Below are positions 38,794 through 49,310 of a stretch of DNA of 64,000 nt, one piece after another. The translations under genes and the position numbers were made by a program. The notes below the pieces were generated by a model. The model did not search any database. It saw only the letters and a list, made by a program, of their open reading frames with translations, and had not been told where the DNA came from. Numbering within the stretch: the stretch's first letter is position 1; each line of letters starts with the position of its first letter. The DNA is from Providencia vermicola (GTDB lineage: Bacteria > Pseudomonadota > Gammaproteobacteria > Enterobacterales > Enterobacteriaceae), in contig NZ_JAGSPI010000007.1 of assembly GCF_020381325.1 (NCBI RefSeq), positions 124,001-188,000 of the forward strand, written 5' to 3'.

Positions 38794-40533
38794 ATGAGTG
38801 ATGATTACAGCATCAGTCTTAAAGGCGTCGAAAAAAGCTTTAGCGGCTTAGATTCTCCCGCAGTTGAAAGCCTCACAATCGATATCCACGGTGGATCTGT
38901 CACAGGGTTAGTTGGCCCTGACGGCGCAGGAAAAACGACATTAATGCGTATGCTCGCAGGGCTACTCAAACCTGATGCTGGGCATATTCGTGTGATGGGG
39001 TTAGACCCTATTCAAGACAGTATCGCAGTGCGTGCAAACCTCGGCTATATGCCACAAAAGTTTGGTTTGTATGAGGATTTAACGGTTCAAGAGAATTTGG
39101 ATTTATACGCCGATTTGCGCAGTGTTATTGGCGAAGAGCGCGAAAAAACCTATCAACAGTTACTTTCATTCACTAACCTTGCCCCTTTTACGCAACGCCT
39201 TGCAGGCAAACTTTCAGGTGGAATGAAACAAAAGCTAGGTTTAGCCTGTACACTGCTTGGTAAGCCCAAAGTATTGTTATTGGATGAGCCAGGCGTTGGC
39301 GTTGACCCTATTGCGAGGCGTGAGCTGTGGCAGATGGTTCACACTCTTGCTGATGATGGAATGCTAATATTATGGAGCACTTCATATCTTGATGAAGCCC
39401 AACAATGTAAAGAGGTATTGCTTCTTAATAAAGGGCAATCGCTCTATTCTGGCAAGCCTGAATTATTAACACAAAAAATGGCGGGGCGTTCCTATTTACT
39501 TGAGGTTCCAGCTGCACAAAAGCGCACAGTATTACAAAATGCATTAGTGCTTCCTGAAACGACTGATGGCGTTATCCAAGGCCGCTATGTTCGTTTGATT
39601 CTAAAGCCTGATGCATCTCCAGAAAGTCTGTTAAGTGCCCTCAATATGCAAGAAAACAAGCTAATTGCCGCACAACCGCGATTTGAAGATGCGTTCATTG
39701 ACCTTCTTGGCGGTGGCCCTTCTCACCGTTCAGAGTTAGCCGCCATTGTGCCACAAATTCCACCAAACCCTCAGGAAACGGTGATTGAAGCGCGTAATCT
39801 CACCAAAAAATTTGGGGATTTTGCAGCGACAGATCACGTCAATTTTCAAGTCAAACGCGGTGAAATTTTTGGGCTGTTAGGCCCAAACGGCGCAGGAAAA
39901 TCAACAACTTTTAAAATGATGTGCGCCCTGATGAAGCCCACTGAGGGACATGCTTTAGTGCTGGGTATGGATTTAAAAACCAGCTCAAATAAAGCCAGGC
40001 AGCACCTTGGTTATATGGCGCAGAAATTTTCCCTCTATGGGAATCTAAAAGTGGGGCAAAACCTAAAGTTTTTTTCGGGAGTTTATGGATTACATCATAA
40101 AAAACAGTCAGCTAAAATCCAAGAAATGGTAGATGCCTTTAGCTTCAAGCCAATTATCAATCAAATTACAGACTCCCTTCCTTTGGGTTATAAACAGCGC
40201 CTTGCCCTTGCCTGCTCACTCATGCATGAGCCCGATATTTTATTTTTGGATGAACCCACTTCAGGCGTCGACCCATTAACTCGTCGTGAATTTTGGCTAC
40301 ATATCAATGGGATGGTGGATAAAGGCGTGACCGTGATGGTCACCACACATTTTATGGATGAAGCGGAATATTGCGACCGAATAGGGCTTGTTTACCATGG
40401 TAAAATTATCGCAGCTGGCACACCTGACGCGCTAAAACAACAAGTTGCGACTCGTGATAACCCAGATCCCTCCATGGAAGATGCATTTATCGAACTTATA
40501 ATGAATTACGACAAACAACAGGAGGCCAAATGA
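38794..40533 (+). CDS. ybhF: ABC exporter ATPase YbhF (two cassettes)
   Basis: 579 residues with two complete nucleotide-binding domains. The first has [25 protein letters not shown] and [12 protein letters not shown]; the second has GPNGAGKST, an atypical signature region ([17 protein letters not shown]) and [12 protein letters not shown]. It energises the YbhS/YbhR permease pair; the E. coli complex has been reported to export tetracycline and cations. The stop overlaps the ybhS start by 4 bp (ATGA), indicating translational coupling. Confidence 0.95.
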   Translation: MSDDYSISLKGVEKSFSGLDSPAVESLTIDIHGGSVTGLVGPDGAGKTTLMRMLAGLLKPDAGHIRVMGLDPIQDSIAVRANLGYMPQKFGLYEDLTVQENLDLYADLRSVIGEEREKTYQQLLSFTNLAPFTQRLAGKLSGGMKQKLGLACTLLGKPKVLLLDEPGVGVDPIARRELWQMVHTLADDGMLILWSTSYLDEAQQCKEVLLLNKGQSLYSGKPELLTQKMAGRSYLLEVPAAQKRTVLQNALVLPETTDGVIQGRYVRLILKPDASPESLLSALNMQENKLIAAQPRFEDAFIDLLGGGPSHRSELAAIVPQIPPNPQETVIEARNLTKKFGDFAATDHVNFQVKRGEIFGLLGPNGAGKSTTFKMMCALMKPTEGHALVLGMDLKTSSNKARQHLGYMAQKFSLYGNLKVGQNLKFFSGVYGLHHKKQSAKIQEMVDAFSFKPIINQITDSLPLGYKQRLALACSLMHEPDILFLDEPTSGVDPLTRREFWLHINGMVDKGVTVMVTTHFMDEAEYCDRIGLVYHGKIIAAGTPDALKQQVATRDNPDPSMEDAFIELIMNYDKQQEAK

Positions 40534-41669
40534 ATCATGCCGCCTCTTCTTTTTCATGGCGTCGGCTAAAAGCCTTGTGCTGGAAAGAAACCAAACAAAT
40601 AGTACGCGATCCTAGTAGTGCTCTAATTGCAGTGCTGATCCCATTGATGCTGCTATTTATTTTTGGTTACGGCATTAACTTGGACTCAAGTAAATTGCGC
40701 CTTGGCATTTTAATGGAGCAACAAAGCCAGCCTGCACGAGAGCTCGTTGATACCTTTACGGGCTCTCCTTTTGTTGATGCCACTATCAGTGATAACCGAA
40801 AAGCGTTAATCGATAAAATGCAAGCAGGTGAAATTCGTGGAATTATCGTGATCCCAGTAAATTTCTCGGCTCAGCTGCTACAACCTGACGGGCACGCTGC
40901 CATACAAATTATTACCGATGGGAGTGAACCGAACACCGCAAACTTTGTTCAAGCCTACACCAAAGGTGTCTGGCAAATATGGCAGCAGCAACAAAGTGAA
41001 AACCGGGCAAACACGGTTTCACCATTAATTGAGCTCAATATGCGTTACTGGTTTAATGAGGCAGCAATAAGCCAACATTTTATTATTCCAGGAGCAATTA
41101 GCATTATTATCACTGTGGTTGGCGCAATTTTAACATCACTGGTTATTGCTAGGGAGTGGGAACGCGGCACAATGGAAGCCTTACTTTCAACCCAAATCAC
41201 TCGTACTGAATTATTACTCTCAAAATTATTACCTTACCAAGTTCTTGGCTCTTTTGTGATGGTACTTTGCATGCTCGTTACAACCTTTGTTCTGGGCGTA
41301 CCATACCGCGGGTCATTATTGGTGCTGTTTGTTATTACGAGTCTCTATCTTGCTACTGCCCTTGGCATGGGACTATTAATATCCACCATTACCCGCAACC
41401 AATTTAATGCAGCAATGGTGGCATTAAATGCTGCATTTTTACCTGCAATTATGCTGTCTGGATTTATTTTTGAGATTGATAGCATGCCAGCCATCATTCA
41501 ATGGGTAACTTATTTTATCCCCGCACGTTACTTTGTCAGCAGCTTGCAAACGTTGTTCCTTGCAGGGGATATTTACTGGGTGTTACTGATCGATTTCTTA
41601 TTATTGGTTGCATCAGCAATCTTATTTATTGGCCTAACGGCGCTGAAAACTCGCCGTCGATTGGATTGA
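40530..41669 (+). CDS. ybhS: ABC-2 type exporter permease YbhS
   Basis: 379 residues. One N-terminal membrane segment ([18 protein letters not shown]), a large periplasmic domain (about 50-180), then five further helices with the ABC-2 signature [32 protein letters not shown]. It pairs with YbhR. It starts within the ybhF stop codon and is followed by ybhR after 8 bp. Confidence 0.94.
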   Translation: MNHAASSFSWRRLKALCWKETKQIVRDPSSALIAVLIPLMLLFIFGYGINLDSSKLRLGILMEQQSQPARELVDTFTGSPFVDATISDNRKALIDKMQAGEIRGIIVIPVNFSAQLLQPDGHAAIQIITDGSEPNTANFVQAYTKGVWQIWQQQQSENRANTVSPLIELNMRYWFNEAAISQHFIIPGAISIIITVVGAILTSLVIAREWERGTMEALLSTQITRTELLLSKLLPYQVLGSFVMVLCMLVTTFVLGVPYRGSLLVLFVITSLYLATALGMGLLISTITRNQFNAAMVALNAAFLPAIMLSGFIFEIDSMPAIIQWVTYFIPARYFVSSLQTLFLAGDIYWVLLIDFLLLVASAILFIGLTALKTRRRLD

Positions 41670-41677
41670 GGTGTACT

Positions 41678-42784
41678 ATGTTTTATCGCTTATACACCTT
41701 AATTATGAAAGAGTTACAATCATTATTACAAGAACCACAAACTCGAATTATTTTGATTTTACCTGTGATTTTCCAAATGATTTTGTTCCCACTTGCGGCA
41801 ACACTAGAAGTCACAAATACCACCATTGCAATTTTTGACCAAGATGGCGGCAAACATTCTGTTGAACTTACTCAGAGGTTAGCCAAAGCCAGTGCGTTTT
41901 CCCACGTGTTGCTCGTCAAAAGTGAACATGAAGTTCGCGACACTCTCGATAACCGTAAGGCGCTGTTAGCCGTGCGTTTTAGCCAAAATTTTAGCGCAGA
42001 TATCGACTCACATACTCCCGCGAACATGCTGCTGTTACTCGATGGTCGCAATTCAAACAGTTCACAAATTGCGGCGAATTATGTTGAACAGATTGTGATG
42101 CAATATCAACAAGAGTTAACACAAAACCAAATCAAACCTAATAATAGTGAGTTGGTTATTCGTAATTGGTACAACCCAAACTTAGATTATAAGTGGTTTA
42201 TTGTGCCCTCTTTGGTGGCGCTGATTACTACGATTGGCGTGCTGATTGTGACCTCCCTTTCCATTGCGCGAGAGCGGGAGCAAGGGACGCTAGATCAACT
42301 CCTGGTTTCCCCATTAACAACGTGGCAGATTTTTATTGGTAAAGCGGTGCCTGCATTAATAGTGGCGACAGCCCAAGCAAGTCTGGTGTTGGTTATCGGG
42401 ATTTTTTGTTATCAGATCCCATTTGCAGGCTCACTACTGCTGTTTTACGCCACTATGCTATTTTATGGTCTATCGCTAGTGGGTTTTGGCTTGTTAATTT
42501 CAGCGCTGTGCTCAACGCAGCAACAAGCCTTCATTGGGGTGTTTGTCTTTATGATGCCTGCTGTACTGCTATCTGGCTATATATCCCCAGTCGAGAACAT
42601 GCCTGTTTGGCTACAAGATATCACTTGGGTTAACCCAATTCGCCATTTCACTGAAATCACTAAACAAATCTACCTTAAAGACGCAGATTTTTCAGTGATT
42701 TTCCAAAGTTTATGGCCATTGCTGATTATTGCTATTATCACCAGTTCTGCGGCGTATTATCTCTTTAGAAAGAAAATTGCCTGA
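41678..42784 (+). CDS. ybhR: ABC-2 type exporter permease YbhR
   Basis: 368 residues from ATG 41678, which has GAGGTG just upstream; the longer open frame from 41501 runs inside ybhS and is not coding. The layout is the same as YbhS: N-terminal helix, periplasmic domain, then helices with [30 protein letters not shown]. It completes the cecR-ybhGFSR operon. Confidence 0.94.
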   Translation: MFYRLYTLIMKELQSLLQEPQTRIILILPVIFQMILFPLAATLEVTNTTIAIFDQDGGKHSVELTQRLAKASAFSHVLLVKSEHEVRDTLDNRKALLAVRFSQNFSADIDSHTPANMLLLLDGRNSNSSQIAANYVEQIVMQYQQELTQNQIKPNNSELVIRNWYNPNLDYKWFIVPSLVALITTIGVLIVTSLSIAREREQGTLDQLLVSPLTTWQIFIGKAVPALIVATAQASLVLVIGIFCYQIPFAGSLLLFYATMLFYGLSLVGFGLLISALCSTQQQAFIGVFVFMMPAVLLSGYISPVENMPVWLQDITWVNPIRHFTEITKQIYLKDADFSVIFQSLWPLLIIAIITSSAAYYLFRKKIA

Positions 42785-42882
42785 TGCTATGATGAATATA
42801 AGTCAATTTGTCTGCCTAATTAAACTCAGGTTTAGCATTCAAATAATAAGAAAATTATATTTTTTAGTACGATTATGATGAA

Positions 42883-42914
42883 AAAACCCTTGCGACCGAA
42901 GTCACAAGGGTTTT
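42883..42914. terminator. Bidirectional terminator ybhR / ybhL
   Basis: AAAACCCTTGCGAC, loop CGAA, GTCACAAGGGTTTT (one mismatch), with A-run before and T-rich sequence after, between convergent genes. Confidence 0.85.
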
Positions 42915-42961
42915 GAATTTTATTCACTAAAACATTCTAGTGATGAATGCTTTACTCGCAG

Positions 42962-43669
42962 TTAGCGACGGTCACCGAAGATACGCAGTAACATTAGGAA
43001 CAAGTTGATGAAGTCTAAGTACAGAGATAGCGCCCCCATAATGGAGTATTTACGCATTGTTTCTCTGTCATCTTCATTAATTTGAGCACCCATTTCTTTC
43101 AGCTTTTGAGTGTCATAAGCCGTTAACGCAGCAAACAGTAACACACCACCGTAAGTGATCACCCAGTACATCATTGAGCTTTGTAGCCAGATGTTAACTA
43201 AAGAAGCCACAACGATACCAATCAGCGCCATAAACAAGAAGTTACCCATTCCTGTTAAGCTACGCTTAGTGGTGTAGCCATAGAAGCTTAATGCACCAAA
43301 CATGACCGCAGTGATAACAAAGGTACCTGCGACAGATTCACCAGTATACGCAGCAAGAATGACAGAAATAGTTAAGCCCGTTAACAATGAATAGAGCATA
43401 AACATGCCCGTCGCCATCATTCCGCTAATTCTTTGTAGTAAGAAGGAAATACCCATCACTAAACCCAGTTCAGCAATGATCATTCCGAAAAATAAAATTT
43501 TGTTAGTCGCAATGGTGTAATACAAGCCACTGCTGACTGAATACCAAGCCACAAATGCTGTCAACAGCAAACCGACGGTCATCCAACCATAGACTTGCGA
43601 CATAAATGCCTGAACGCCAGTTTCGGCCCTCTGGACAAGAGAATCATTACGTTGATCAAACTGACCCAT
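42962..43669 (-). CDS. ybhL: Bax-inhibitor-1-like membrane protein YbhL
   Basis: 235 residues from ATG 43669 (MGQFDQRND), one residue longer than I remember for E. coli YbhL; the frame to 43738 adds an unlikely extension. Seven hydrophobic segments, and VYGWMTVGLLLTAFVAWY at the first helix. The C-terminal region ALTAYDTQKLKEMG has the aspartates typical of the BI-1/YccA family, which form pH-sensitive calcium leak channels in related proteins. Function in enterobacteria is not settled. Confidence 0.94.
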   Translation of the reverse strand: MGQFDQRNDSLVQRAETGVQAFMSQVYGWMTVGLLLTAFVAWYSVSSGLYYTIATNKILFFGMIIAELGLVMGISFLLQRISGMMATGMFMLYSLLTGLTISVILAAYTGESVAGTFVITAVMFGALSFYGYTTKRSLTGMGNFLFMALIGIVVASLVNIWLQSSMMYWVITYGGVLLFAALTAYDTQKLKEMGAQINEDDRETMRKYSIMGALSLYLDFINLFLMLLRIFGDRR

Positions 43670-43803
43670 GATGGTTACCCTTTTGCTAAAATAAAAATCG
43701 ACACAGTAAAAATACTGCAATCGGAGAAAATTAACCAAAGTCTAACACATTATTATGACATTACCATTCGGCAAATTCGTATTTTTCGGAGGAAAAAGTG
43801 CGA

Positions 43804-44259
43804 TTACCAGCGGCTTGCGGACGTTTCGTCACTTTCTTTCGCTTCAACCCAGCGTTCGTTATCTGGCAACGTCTCTTTTTTCCAAAATGGCGCTTTAGTT
43901 TTTAAGTAATCCATAATAAATTCAGCGGCCTGAAATGCTGCATTACGATGCGCACTTGTCACCCCAACAAACACAATTTCCTCACCTGGCTGCAAAGTAC
44001 CAATGCGATGAATCACACTCACACGCTGCAAAGGCCAACGTTCTCTTGCTTCTACTACAATGTTTGCTAAGGCTTTTTCCGTCATACCTGGATAATGCTC
44101 AAGCGTTAAGGCCGCAACAGTATCACCAAGGTTATGATTACGAACTTTACCTGTAAAAGTCACGACGGCTCCATCGCTATCACACTCAGCAAGCCATTGA
44201 TATTGTTCACCAACACTAAAGTTGTGTGTTTGGACGGCAATATGGGTATTTTCCATCAT
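43804..44259 (-). CDS. moaE: Molybdopterin synthase catalytic subunit MoaE
   Basis: 151 residues. Forms a heterotetramer with MoaD and inserts two sulfurs into cyclic pyranopterin monophosphate to make molybdopterin. The sequence VVTFTGKVRNHNLGD, TLEHYPGM, HRIGTLQPGEEIVFVGVTSAHR and FIMDYLKTKAPFWKKE follow the family order, including the catalytic lysines. Its start overlaps the moaD stop (TAATG), consistent with 1:1 coupling of the subunits. Confidence 0.96.
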   Translation of the reverse strand: MMENTHIAVQTHNFSVGEQYQWLAECDSDGAVVTFTGKVRNHNLGDTVAALTLEHYPGMTEKALANIVVEARERWPLQRVSVIHRIGTLQPGEEIVFVGVTSAHRNAAFQAAEFIMDYLKTKAPFWKKETLPDNERWVEAKESDETSASRW

Positions 44260-44507
44260 TATCCCCCTGTTACTGGTGGGAAAAAGGCGACTTCATCCCC
44301 TTCCACCAGTGAATGTTCGAGGGAAACAAATGATTGATTAACTGCTGCCAGTAATTTTCCGCTTTCTAACGCCAACGCCCAGCGATCACCTTTTTGCGAT
44401 AAAGCAAAACGTAGAGACTCAACGGTTTGATATTTTTCTGTTATTTCAAGTCTATCTGTTCCTACTAATTCGCGAACTTGTGCAAAAAATAATACTGTAA
44501 TCATCAT
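44259..44507 (-). CDS. moaD: Molybdopterin synthase sulfur carrier MoaD
   Basis: 82 residues with a ubiquitin-like fold ending in the essential Gly-Gly tail (FFPPVTGG). MoeB (15367-16119) adenylates this glycine and a sulfurtransferase then loads it as thiocarboxylate. The start overlaps the moaC stop by 4 bp. Confidence 0.96.
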   Translation of the reverse strand: MMITVLFFAQVRELVGTDRLEITEKYQTVESLRFALSQKGDRWALALESGKLLAAVNQSFVSLEHSLVEGDEVAFFPPVTGG

Positions 44508-44980
44508 TCCACCTTAAAATTTCCAGATTTACCGCCTGTTTTTTCTAACAAACGAACAGGGCCGATGACCATGTCTTTTTGTACCGCTTTGCACATATCG
44601 TAAATGGTCAATGCCGCCACCGAGGCTGCCGTCAGCGCTTCCATCTCCACCCCAGTTTTACCTGTTAGGCGGCAGCATGTTTCGATGCGAACACGGCTAT
44701 GTGATTGTTCTGCTTCAAGAACAACCTCCACTTTCGTCAACAACAGAGGGTGGCATAATGGAATTAACTGCCATGTATTTTTAGCGGCTTGGATGCCCGC
44801 AATGCGTGCCGTTGCAAACACATCCCCTTTATGGTGACTGCCATCAACAATCATAGCTAACGTTTCGGGGTTCATGGTGACATAAGCTTCTGCACGAGCT
44901 TCACGGACAGTTTCAGCTTTAGCTGAAACATCAACCATATGCGCCTCGCCCGACGCATTGAGGTGAGTCAGTTGGGACAT
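44504..44980 (-). CDS. moaC: Cyclic pyranopterin monophosphate synthase MoaC
   Basis: 158 residues. It converts the MoaA product (3',8-cyclo-7,8-dihydro-GTP) to cyclic pyranopterin monophosphate. Visible family stretches are [37 protein letters not shown], the active-site IPLCHPL and [20 protein letters not shown]. It follows moaA by 26 bp; moaB, present between these genes in E. coli, is absent. Confidence 0.97.
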   Translation of the reverse strand: MSQLTHLNASGEAHMVDVSAKAETVREARAEAYVTMNPETLAMIVDGSHHKGDVFATARIAGIQAAKNTWQLIPLCHPLLLTKVEVVLEAEQSHSRVRIETCCRLTGKTGVEMEALTAASVAALTIYDMCKAVQKDMVIGPVRLLEKTGGKSGNFKVE

Positions 44981-45006
44981 AGTTTCTCCTGAAAATCTTA
45001 AAAGAA

Positions 45007-45987
45007 TTAACCGCCAATAACGGACAAATTAGGGGTAATGCCGCTATCACCCATATGTAGAAAATGCGTTTCGCGTTTGTGATGCAAACCACGCTGTATC
45101 CGCGCTTTTAGCGCTTCATTTTGGTTATCATCCCCTAGTAAATCCCGCAGAGGAATGCCATTTTCACCAAACAAACACAAATGGAGATTGCCTAAAGAAG
45201 ATACACGAAGGCGATTGCAGCTTTGGCAAAAGTCTTTTTCATACGGCATGATAAGGCCTATTTCACCCTGGTAATCTGGGTGACTAAAGACTTGGGCAGG
45301 GCCGTCATTGCGAGAACGGGGAAGACGATACCAACCTTCTTCAATTAAACGGTCGCGAATCGTTTCACCAGAAACATGAAAACGTTGGAAAATATCACTG
45401 CCATCCCCTGTTTCCATTAATTCAATAAAACGTAGCTGAATGGGGCGATGCTTAATCCAATTTAAGAATGACTTCAGGGCAATGTCGTTGATATTTTTCA
45501 TCAACACAGCGTTGACTTTCACTTTTTCAAAACCCGCCTCAAAAGCAGCATCAATCCCTTTCATCACTTGGAAGAATTTGTCTTGCCCAGTGATTGCCGC
45601 AAACTGGCGTGGGTCTAAGCTATCCACACTGACATTAATTGCATTCAGGCCTGCATCTTTCCACGATTGAACGTCTCTCGCCATGCGATAACCATTGGTG
45701 GTAACTGCGATTTTTTTAATCGCTGCGTTTTCATGAATAGTGGCGATAATTTCACTAAAATCTTTACGCATAGTAGGCTCACCGCCTGTGATACGCACTT
45801 TTTCTGTGCCTAAATCAGCGAATGCGCTACTGACACGACGAATCTCATCCAGTGTGAGGAATTCATGGCGACCACTTGGTTGATAACCATTAGGTAGGCA
45901 GTATGTGCAACGGAAATTGCAAACATCTGTTATAGAAAGCCGAAGATAATAAAATTTCCGGTCAAATTGATCGACGAGTTGCTGCAT
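45007..45987 (-). CDS. moaA: GTP 3',8-cyclase MoaA
   Basis: 326 residues from ATG 45987 ([12 protein letters not shown]), preceded by GGAAAGGTG. The longer frame to 46035 lies inside the riboswitch. Radical SAM enzyme and first step of Moco synthesis. The N-terminal cluster cysteines are Cys23, Cys27 and Cys30 (CNFRCTYC), the C-terminal cluster is FCQSCNRLR...LCLF, and the chain ends in Gly-Gly as required for activity. First gene of moaACDE. Confidence 0.97.
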   Translation of the reverse strand: MQQLVDQFDRKFYYLRLSITDVCNFRCTYCLPNGYQPSGRHEFLTLDEIRRVSSAFADLGTEKVRITGGEPTMRKDFSEIIATIHENAAIKKIAVTTNGYRMARDVQSWKDAGLNAINVSVDSLDPRQFAAITGQDKFFQVMKGIDAAFEAGFEKVKVNAVLMKNINDIALKSFLNWIKHRPIQLRFIELMETGDGSDIFQRFHVSGETIRDRLIEEGWYRLPRSRNDGPAQVFSHPDYQGEIGLIMPYEKDFCQSCNRLRVSSLGNLHLCLFGENGIPLRDLLGDDNQNEALKARIQRGLHHKRETHFLHMGDSGITPNLSVIGG

Positions 45988-45989
45988 AA

Positions 45990-46105
45990 TTACACCTTTC
46001 CAAATACGGGAGATGCAGACATTTCTATCTTGCACCCTGGTGGCTCTAAGACCACGGCCAGAGCATCATATTTGTGAAAACAAACTTAGACGCAAAGGCT
46101 AGGAG
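45990..46105 (-). promoter_or_regulatory. Moco riboswitch in the moaA leader
   Basis: Read on the minus strand the leader contains GCCTTTGCG, GCTCTGGCCGTGG, GAGCCACCAGGGTGCAAG, then ATGTCTGCATCTCCCGTAT and TTTGGAAAGGTG before the moaA ATG. These blocks match the E. coli moaA leader as I remember it (GGCCGTGAC, TGCCACCAGGGCGAAGG, GCCTCCCGTAT, GGAAAGGTG). The GCAAGATAGAAATGTCTGC stem-loop is also shared. The RNA is known to sense molybdenum cofactor and to shut off translation by hiding the ribosome-binding site. Confidence 0.9.
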
Positions 46106-46518
46106 TTTTATTTGGAACAAAGCCGCTAATTTAATAACGAAAACAAACCACTCTGTTCACTTAATTTCTGTAAGGATTCTAGCGTATAGAATATGAAAAA
46201 GCGAACCTGAATTCGATATATAATATAATATACAACGACTTACAGGACATCAGCGATAATCTCCGAAGCTCTTATTATCATAGACAATTTTCTTAAAAAT
46301 AGCCTAGTCAAAGATACAATTTCACTTTAAATGATTAACATCTCTTATTATTTAATTAAACATTTCTTGATGTAGATCTAAAATGGGGAGCAAGCTCCCC
46401 ATCTTATTGTTTCCGTTATAAATATCGATACCAATCGCTTCGTATTTTTCACTCAATACTTAGCTAAGCATTATCCCAATCAAAAATGAAAGCATATTTC
46501 CCAAGTGATTAGACGTAT
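46106..46518. other. Intergenic region between hasR and the moaA leader
   Basis: 413 bp. It holds the hasR terminator at 46383-46402 and should contain the moaA promoter near the riboswitch end. The centre is AT-rich without a recognisable ORF. No remnant of hasA or other has genes is visible. Confidence 0.45.
46383..46402 (-). terminator. Terminator of hasR
   Basis: ATGGGGAGC pairs with GCTCCCCAT across two bases. On the minus strand it is followed by TTTTAG. It lies about 115 bp after the hasR stop. Confidence 0.65.
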
Positions 46519-49188
46519 TTAGAAACGGAACTCAACCCCGCCAGATATCGTCCTTCCACGACCTAATGTATTCGCTAAGCTCTCCCCGTAGCTCACCACA
46601 TAGGCCCGATTGGTTAAGTTCTCCACGTTACCGCGAATAATTAAATTATCCGTAATTGAATAACTTGCGTATAAATCGACGAGGGTATATTTCGGCCAGT
46701 CCGCTAAATATGGGTAGTTTGATTGTGCCGAGTAGTCTTGGAAGCCAGGGGTGAAACGGATAACCATTCCGCCATCTAATTTTCTATCAAAGGCACGTCC
46801 GCCGAGTGTGAATGCCCCTCTGTCACCGGGTAAGTTTGCTGCGCTACCAAAGATGGAACCGCTATCACAGTTAACATAATTGTTCGCTTGCTCATCGGGC
46901 TCTGCATACCAATTACCGGGGCCAATACCTTCTGGGAATTTCAAGACGCCACCTAACCACGCACGGTTAGCACAGAATTTATTTTTGCCAATCATATGGG
47001 TGAACGTTAAATCTGCATAAACAAACCCTGCATCATAGTTGAGTTGGTATTCAAACCCTCTAAAACGTGTCGTATTCAAGTTATTACTATACGCTGCATT
47101 CCCTATACTTGGGTTAACTAACCCTGGCTTAGTTCGGTTAATAGCAAGGTTGATATAGTTATCAACTCGTGTGTCAAAATAAGCCACTTTAGCCAATAAT
47201 CGATCCTCTTCAAGCATCAATTGGGGGTAATTCAGATTCACCCCGATTTCCCACGCATTTGAGCGTTCCGCTTTTAAAAATGGGTTAGGAAACTGTGTTG
47301 AAGAACTGTGAGCACTGCCTGTCGTGAGTGTTTCGGTAATCGCAGGTGGACGCCAAGAACGGCCATAACTGGTAAAGAACTCCATCCACTCGACACCTGG
47401 ACGGATAGCCAAACGAGCGTTAGGTGAAAACGCCCCTTCTGATTTATCAACATTCCAATGTTCTGTATACAGCGTACTTGGGCAATCACGTAACCGTCTA
47501 CCTGTGCATGGGTTTTCCTTTGTATAAGGGAAGATGGCATAACGCATGCTGGTTTGCCCTTTGAGGGTATAGTAGTCGTAACGCATTCCCCCTTCCAATG
47601 TTAACCAATCATCATATTCGTAAGTTAAATTAGTAAACAATGAGCTCAACGTACGTTTTCCATCTGGTGTTACGCCCGATGCGGCTTCTCGTGTTGAGCT
47701 ACTACTGGCTTTATCTTGGAAAGTTTCAAAACCATAATGCGCTTTTAATAAATTATTATGATTAAATTCGATCTCTGAATGATTTTCGAGTTGCACCCCG
47801 AATGTTTTAACCCGAGTATCCATCTGGTAGCCATTATTAAAAATTTGGCTCGTTGAATAAGTTTCAGTGTCATCTTTCGTATCAACAAAATACACTTTCC
47901 CTTTAAATTCTGTACTCCATGGACTGCCACTAAACTGCGTATAATCAAGGGAATAGTTTTGGGTTGTCACATCACTAAACCCACTGCTTTTCCATCCAAG
48001 TTTATATGGCCACGTTTGCGTCAAATTAGTTAATGTACCTGCATTCGGTGTCGCCACTTTTGTTTCTAAGTAATTGAATTGTAAGCGTTGTGACTCACTG
48101 AGATTCCAACCTGCTTTCGCCAAATATGAGGTCATTTGGTAATTGCTATCGTTAATTCGGGTATGTTTTAAACCACGCACTAATTCGTCATAATGCCCTG
48201 CATCATTGTTGATGCGAATATCGCCAATACTCCCGTGCGTCCCTGGTTTATAGTCACCTAAGCGGCGTTCACTGGCGGCAAACAGTAAATCACCCTTTTC
48301 ATTTCCCAAGGCAAATGCGCTACTGCCGATAAAATGAGTATTGTTTGTCCCTGTGCTGGCATGTAATTTTCCACCAAATGACTTATCTTTCGATAAAAAA
48401 TCAGACGCATTTACCGTATTAAATGTGGCAACTCCGCCAAGTGTTCCCCCACTCCCCATGCCACCACTATTTCCTTTTTGAATTTCAACGCCAGAAAGCA
48501 ACTCAGAATCAATATACATTGAGCCGTTACGCTGCCCATGGCCGCTTTTTTGGAAGTTTTGCCGCATTCCATCAATATTCATGTTCACGCGCCCATAATC
48601 TTGGATCCCACGAATATTCACTGATAGAGACGGGTCTTGCTGGCTGACACTGGAATACACGCCTGTGGTGAGCTCCAGTACGTCAGCAATATGCTTCGGT
48701 GGCCTGTCTTCAATTTGTTTTTTACTGATCACACTCACCGATGAAGGACTACTGTAGACCCAATCTCCTTGCTGTATTTGGCTTGCTGTCACCGTAATAT
48801 TATCTAACTTAATGACGTTTTCACTTGTGGGGGAGCTATTTACCCGATGAATAGAAATACGATTATTGTGTATTTGGACCTGAACTGGATTTGTGCCAAC
48901 AAGCTGCTGCAATCCTTCTTGCAAGGTTAACTGCCCTTTGATGCCTTGGCTTTTTAAGCCATTCATTTCTTGGCTATTAATAATGATTTCAACTTTTGCC
49001 TGTTGGGCAAATTGCAACAATGCGTTCTCAAGCGCTCCTGCTCCAATCGAAAATGAAATTTTCTGTTGGGCTTCAGTTATTGGTTGATTGGCATGAGCAA
49101 TATTAAATAATGAATATGCAGGTAGTGCCCCTAATACAAGGTAAACACAGAGTGTGGCTTTTTTATATTGGTGCTTTTTTTGAGTCAT
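46519..49188 (-). CDS. hasR: HasR-type TonB-dependent haem receptor
   Basis: 889 residues. Signal peptide to about 33 (AHA before NQP), secretin/TonB N-terminal signalling domain (about 44-115) used by receptors that talk to an anti-sigma factor, TonB box region (DNITVTAS, 129-136), plug, and a 22-strand barrel ending in aromatic Phe. His217 in the plug loop KSGHGQRNG and His627 in the extracellular loop TGSAHSSSTQ correspond to the two haem-ligand histidines of Serratia HasR. Long stretches such as AYVVSYGESLANTLGRGRT match HasR as I recall it. It takes up haem from the outside, with or without a haemophore. A Fur-box-like site is upstream. Confidence 0.92.
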   Translation of the reverse strand: MTQKKHQYKKATLCVYLVLGALPAYSLFNIAHANQPITEAQQKISFSIGAGALENALLQFAQQAKVEIIINSQEMNGLKSQGIKGQLTLQEGLQQLVGTNPVQVQIHNNRISIHRVNSSPTSENVIKLDNITVTASQIQQGDWVYSSPSSVSVISKKQIEDRPPKHIADVLELTTGVYSSVSQQDPSLSVNIRGIQDYGRVNMNIDGMRQNFQKSGHGQRNGSMYIDSELLSGVEIQKGNSGGMGSGGTLGGVATFNTVNASDFLSKDKSFGGKLHASTGTNNTHFIGSSAFALGNEKGDLLFAASERRLGDYKPGTHGSIGDIRINNDAGHYDELVRGLKHTRINDSNYQMTSYLAKAGWNLSESQRLQFNYLETKVATPNAGTLTNLTQTWPYKLGWKSSGFSDVTTQNYSLDYTQFSGSPWSTEFKGKVYFVDTKDDTETYSTSQIFNNGYQMDTRVKTFGVQLENHSEIEFNHNNLLKAHYGFETFQDKASSSSTREAASGVTPDGKRTLSSLFTNLTYEYDDWLTLEGGMRYDYYTLKGQTSMRYAIFPYTKENPCTGRRLRDCPSTLYTEHWNVDKSEGAFSPNARLAIRPGVEWMEFFTSYGRSWRPPAITETLTTGSAHSSSTQFPNPFLKAERSNAWEIGVNLNYPQLMLEEDRLLAKVAYFDTRVDNYINLAINRTKPGLVNPSIGNAAYSNNLNTTRFRGFEYQLNYDAGFVYADLTFTHMIGKNKFCANRAWLGGVLKFPEGIGPGNWYAEPDEQANNYVNCDSGSIFGSAANLPGDRGAFTLGGRAFDRKLDGGMVIRFTPGFQDYSAQSNYPYLADWPKYTLVDLYASYSITDNLIIRGNVENLTNRAYVVSYGESLANTLGRGRTISGGVEFRF

Positions 49189-49204
49189 TTCCCATCCCTA
49201 AAAT

Positions 49205-49223
49205 GATAATGGTAATAAAAATC
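49205..49223 (-). promoter_or_regulatory. Fur-box-like site upstream of hasR
   Basis: GATAATGGTAATAAAAATC matches the 19 bp Fur consensus (GATAATGATAATCATTATC) at 15 positions. It lies just upstream of the hasR start, so iron repression is likely. Confidence 0.6.
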
Positions 49224-49310
49224 ATAATCACTTAGATTAAGACGTGGAAATGAAGGAAACCCGTAAAAAATAATTTAAATATTTGTGAAAAATAATAATT
49301 TCATTATCGA

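Noticed and set aside
41501-41677. Extended start for ybhR inside ybhS
   Set aside because: The real start at 41678 has a ribosome-binding site and matches the family N-terminus; the extension is out-of-frame ybhS sequence.
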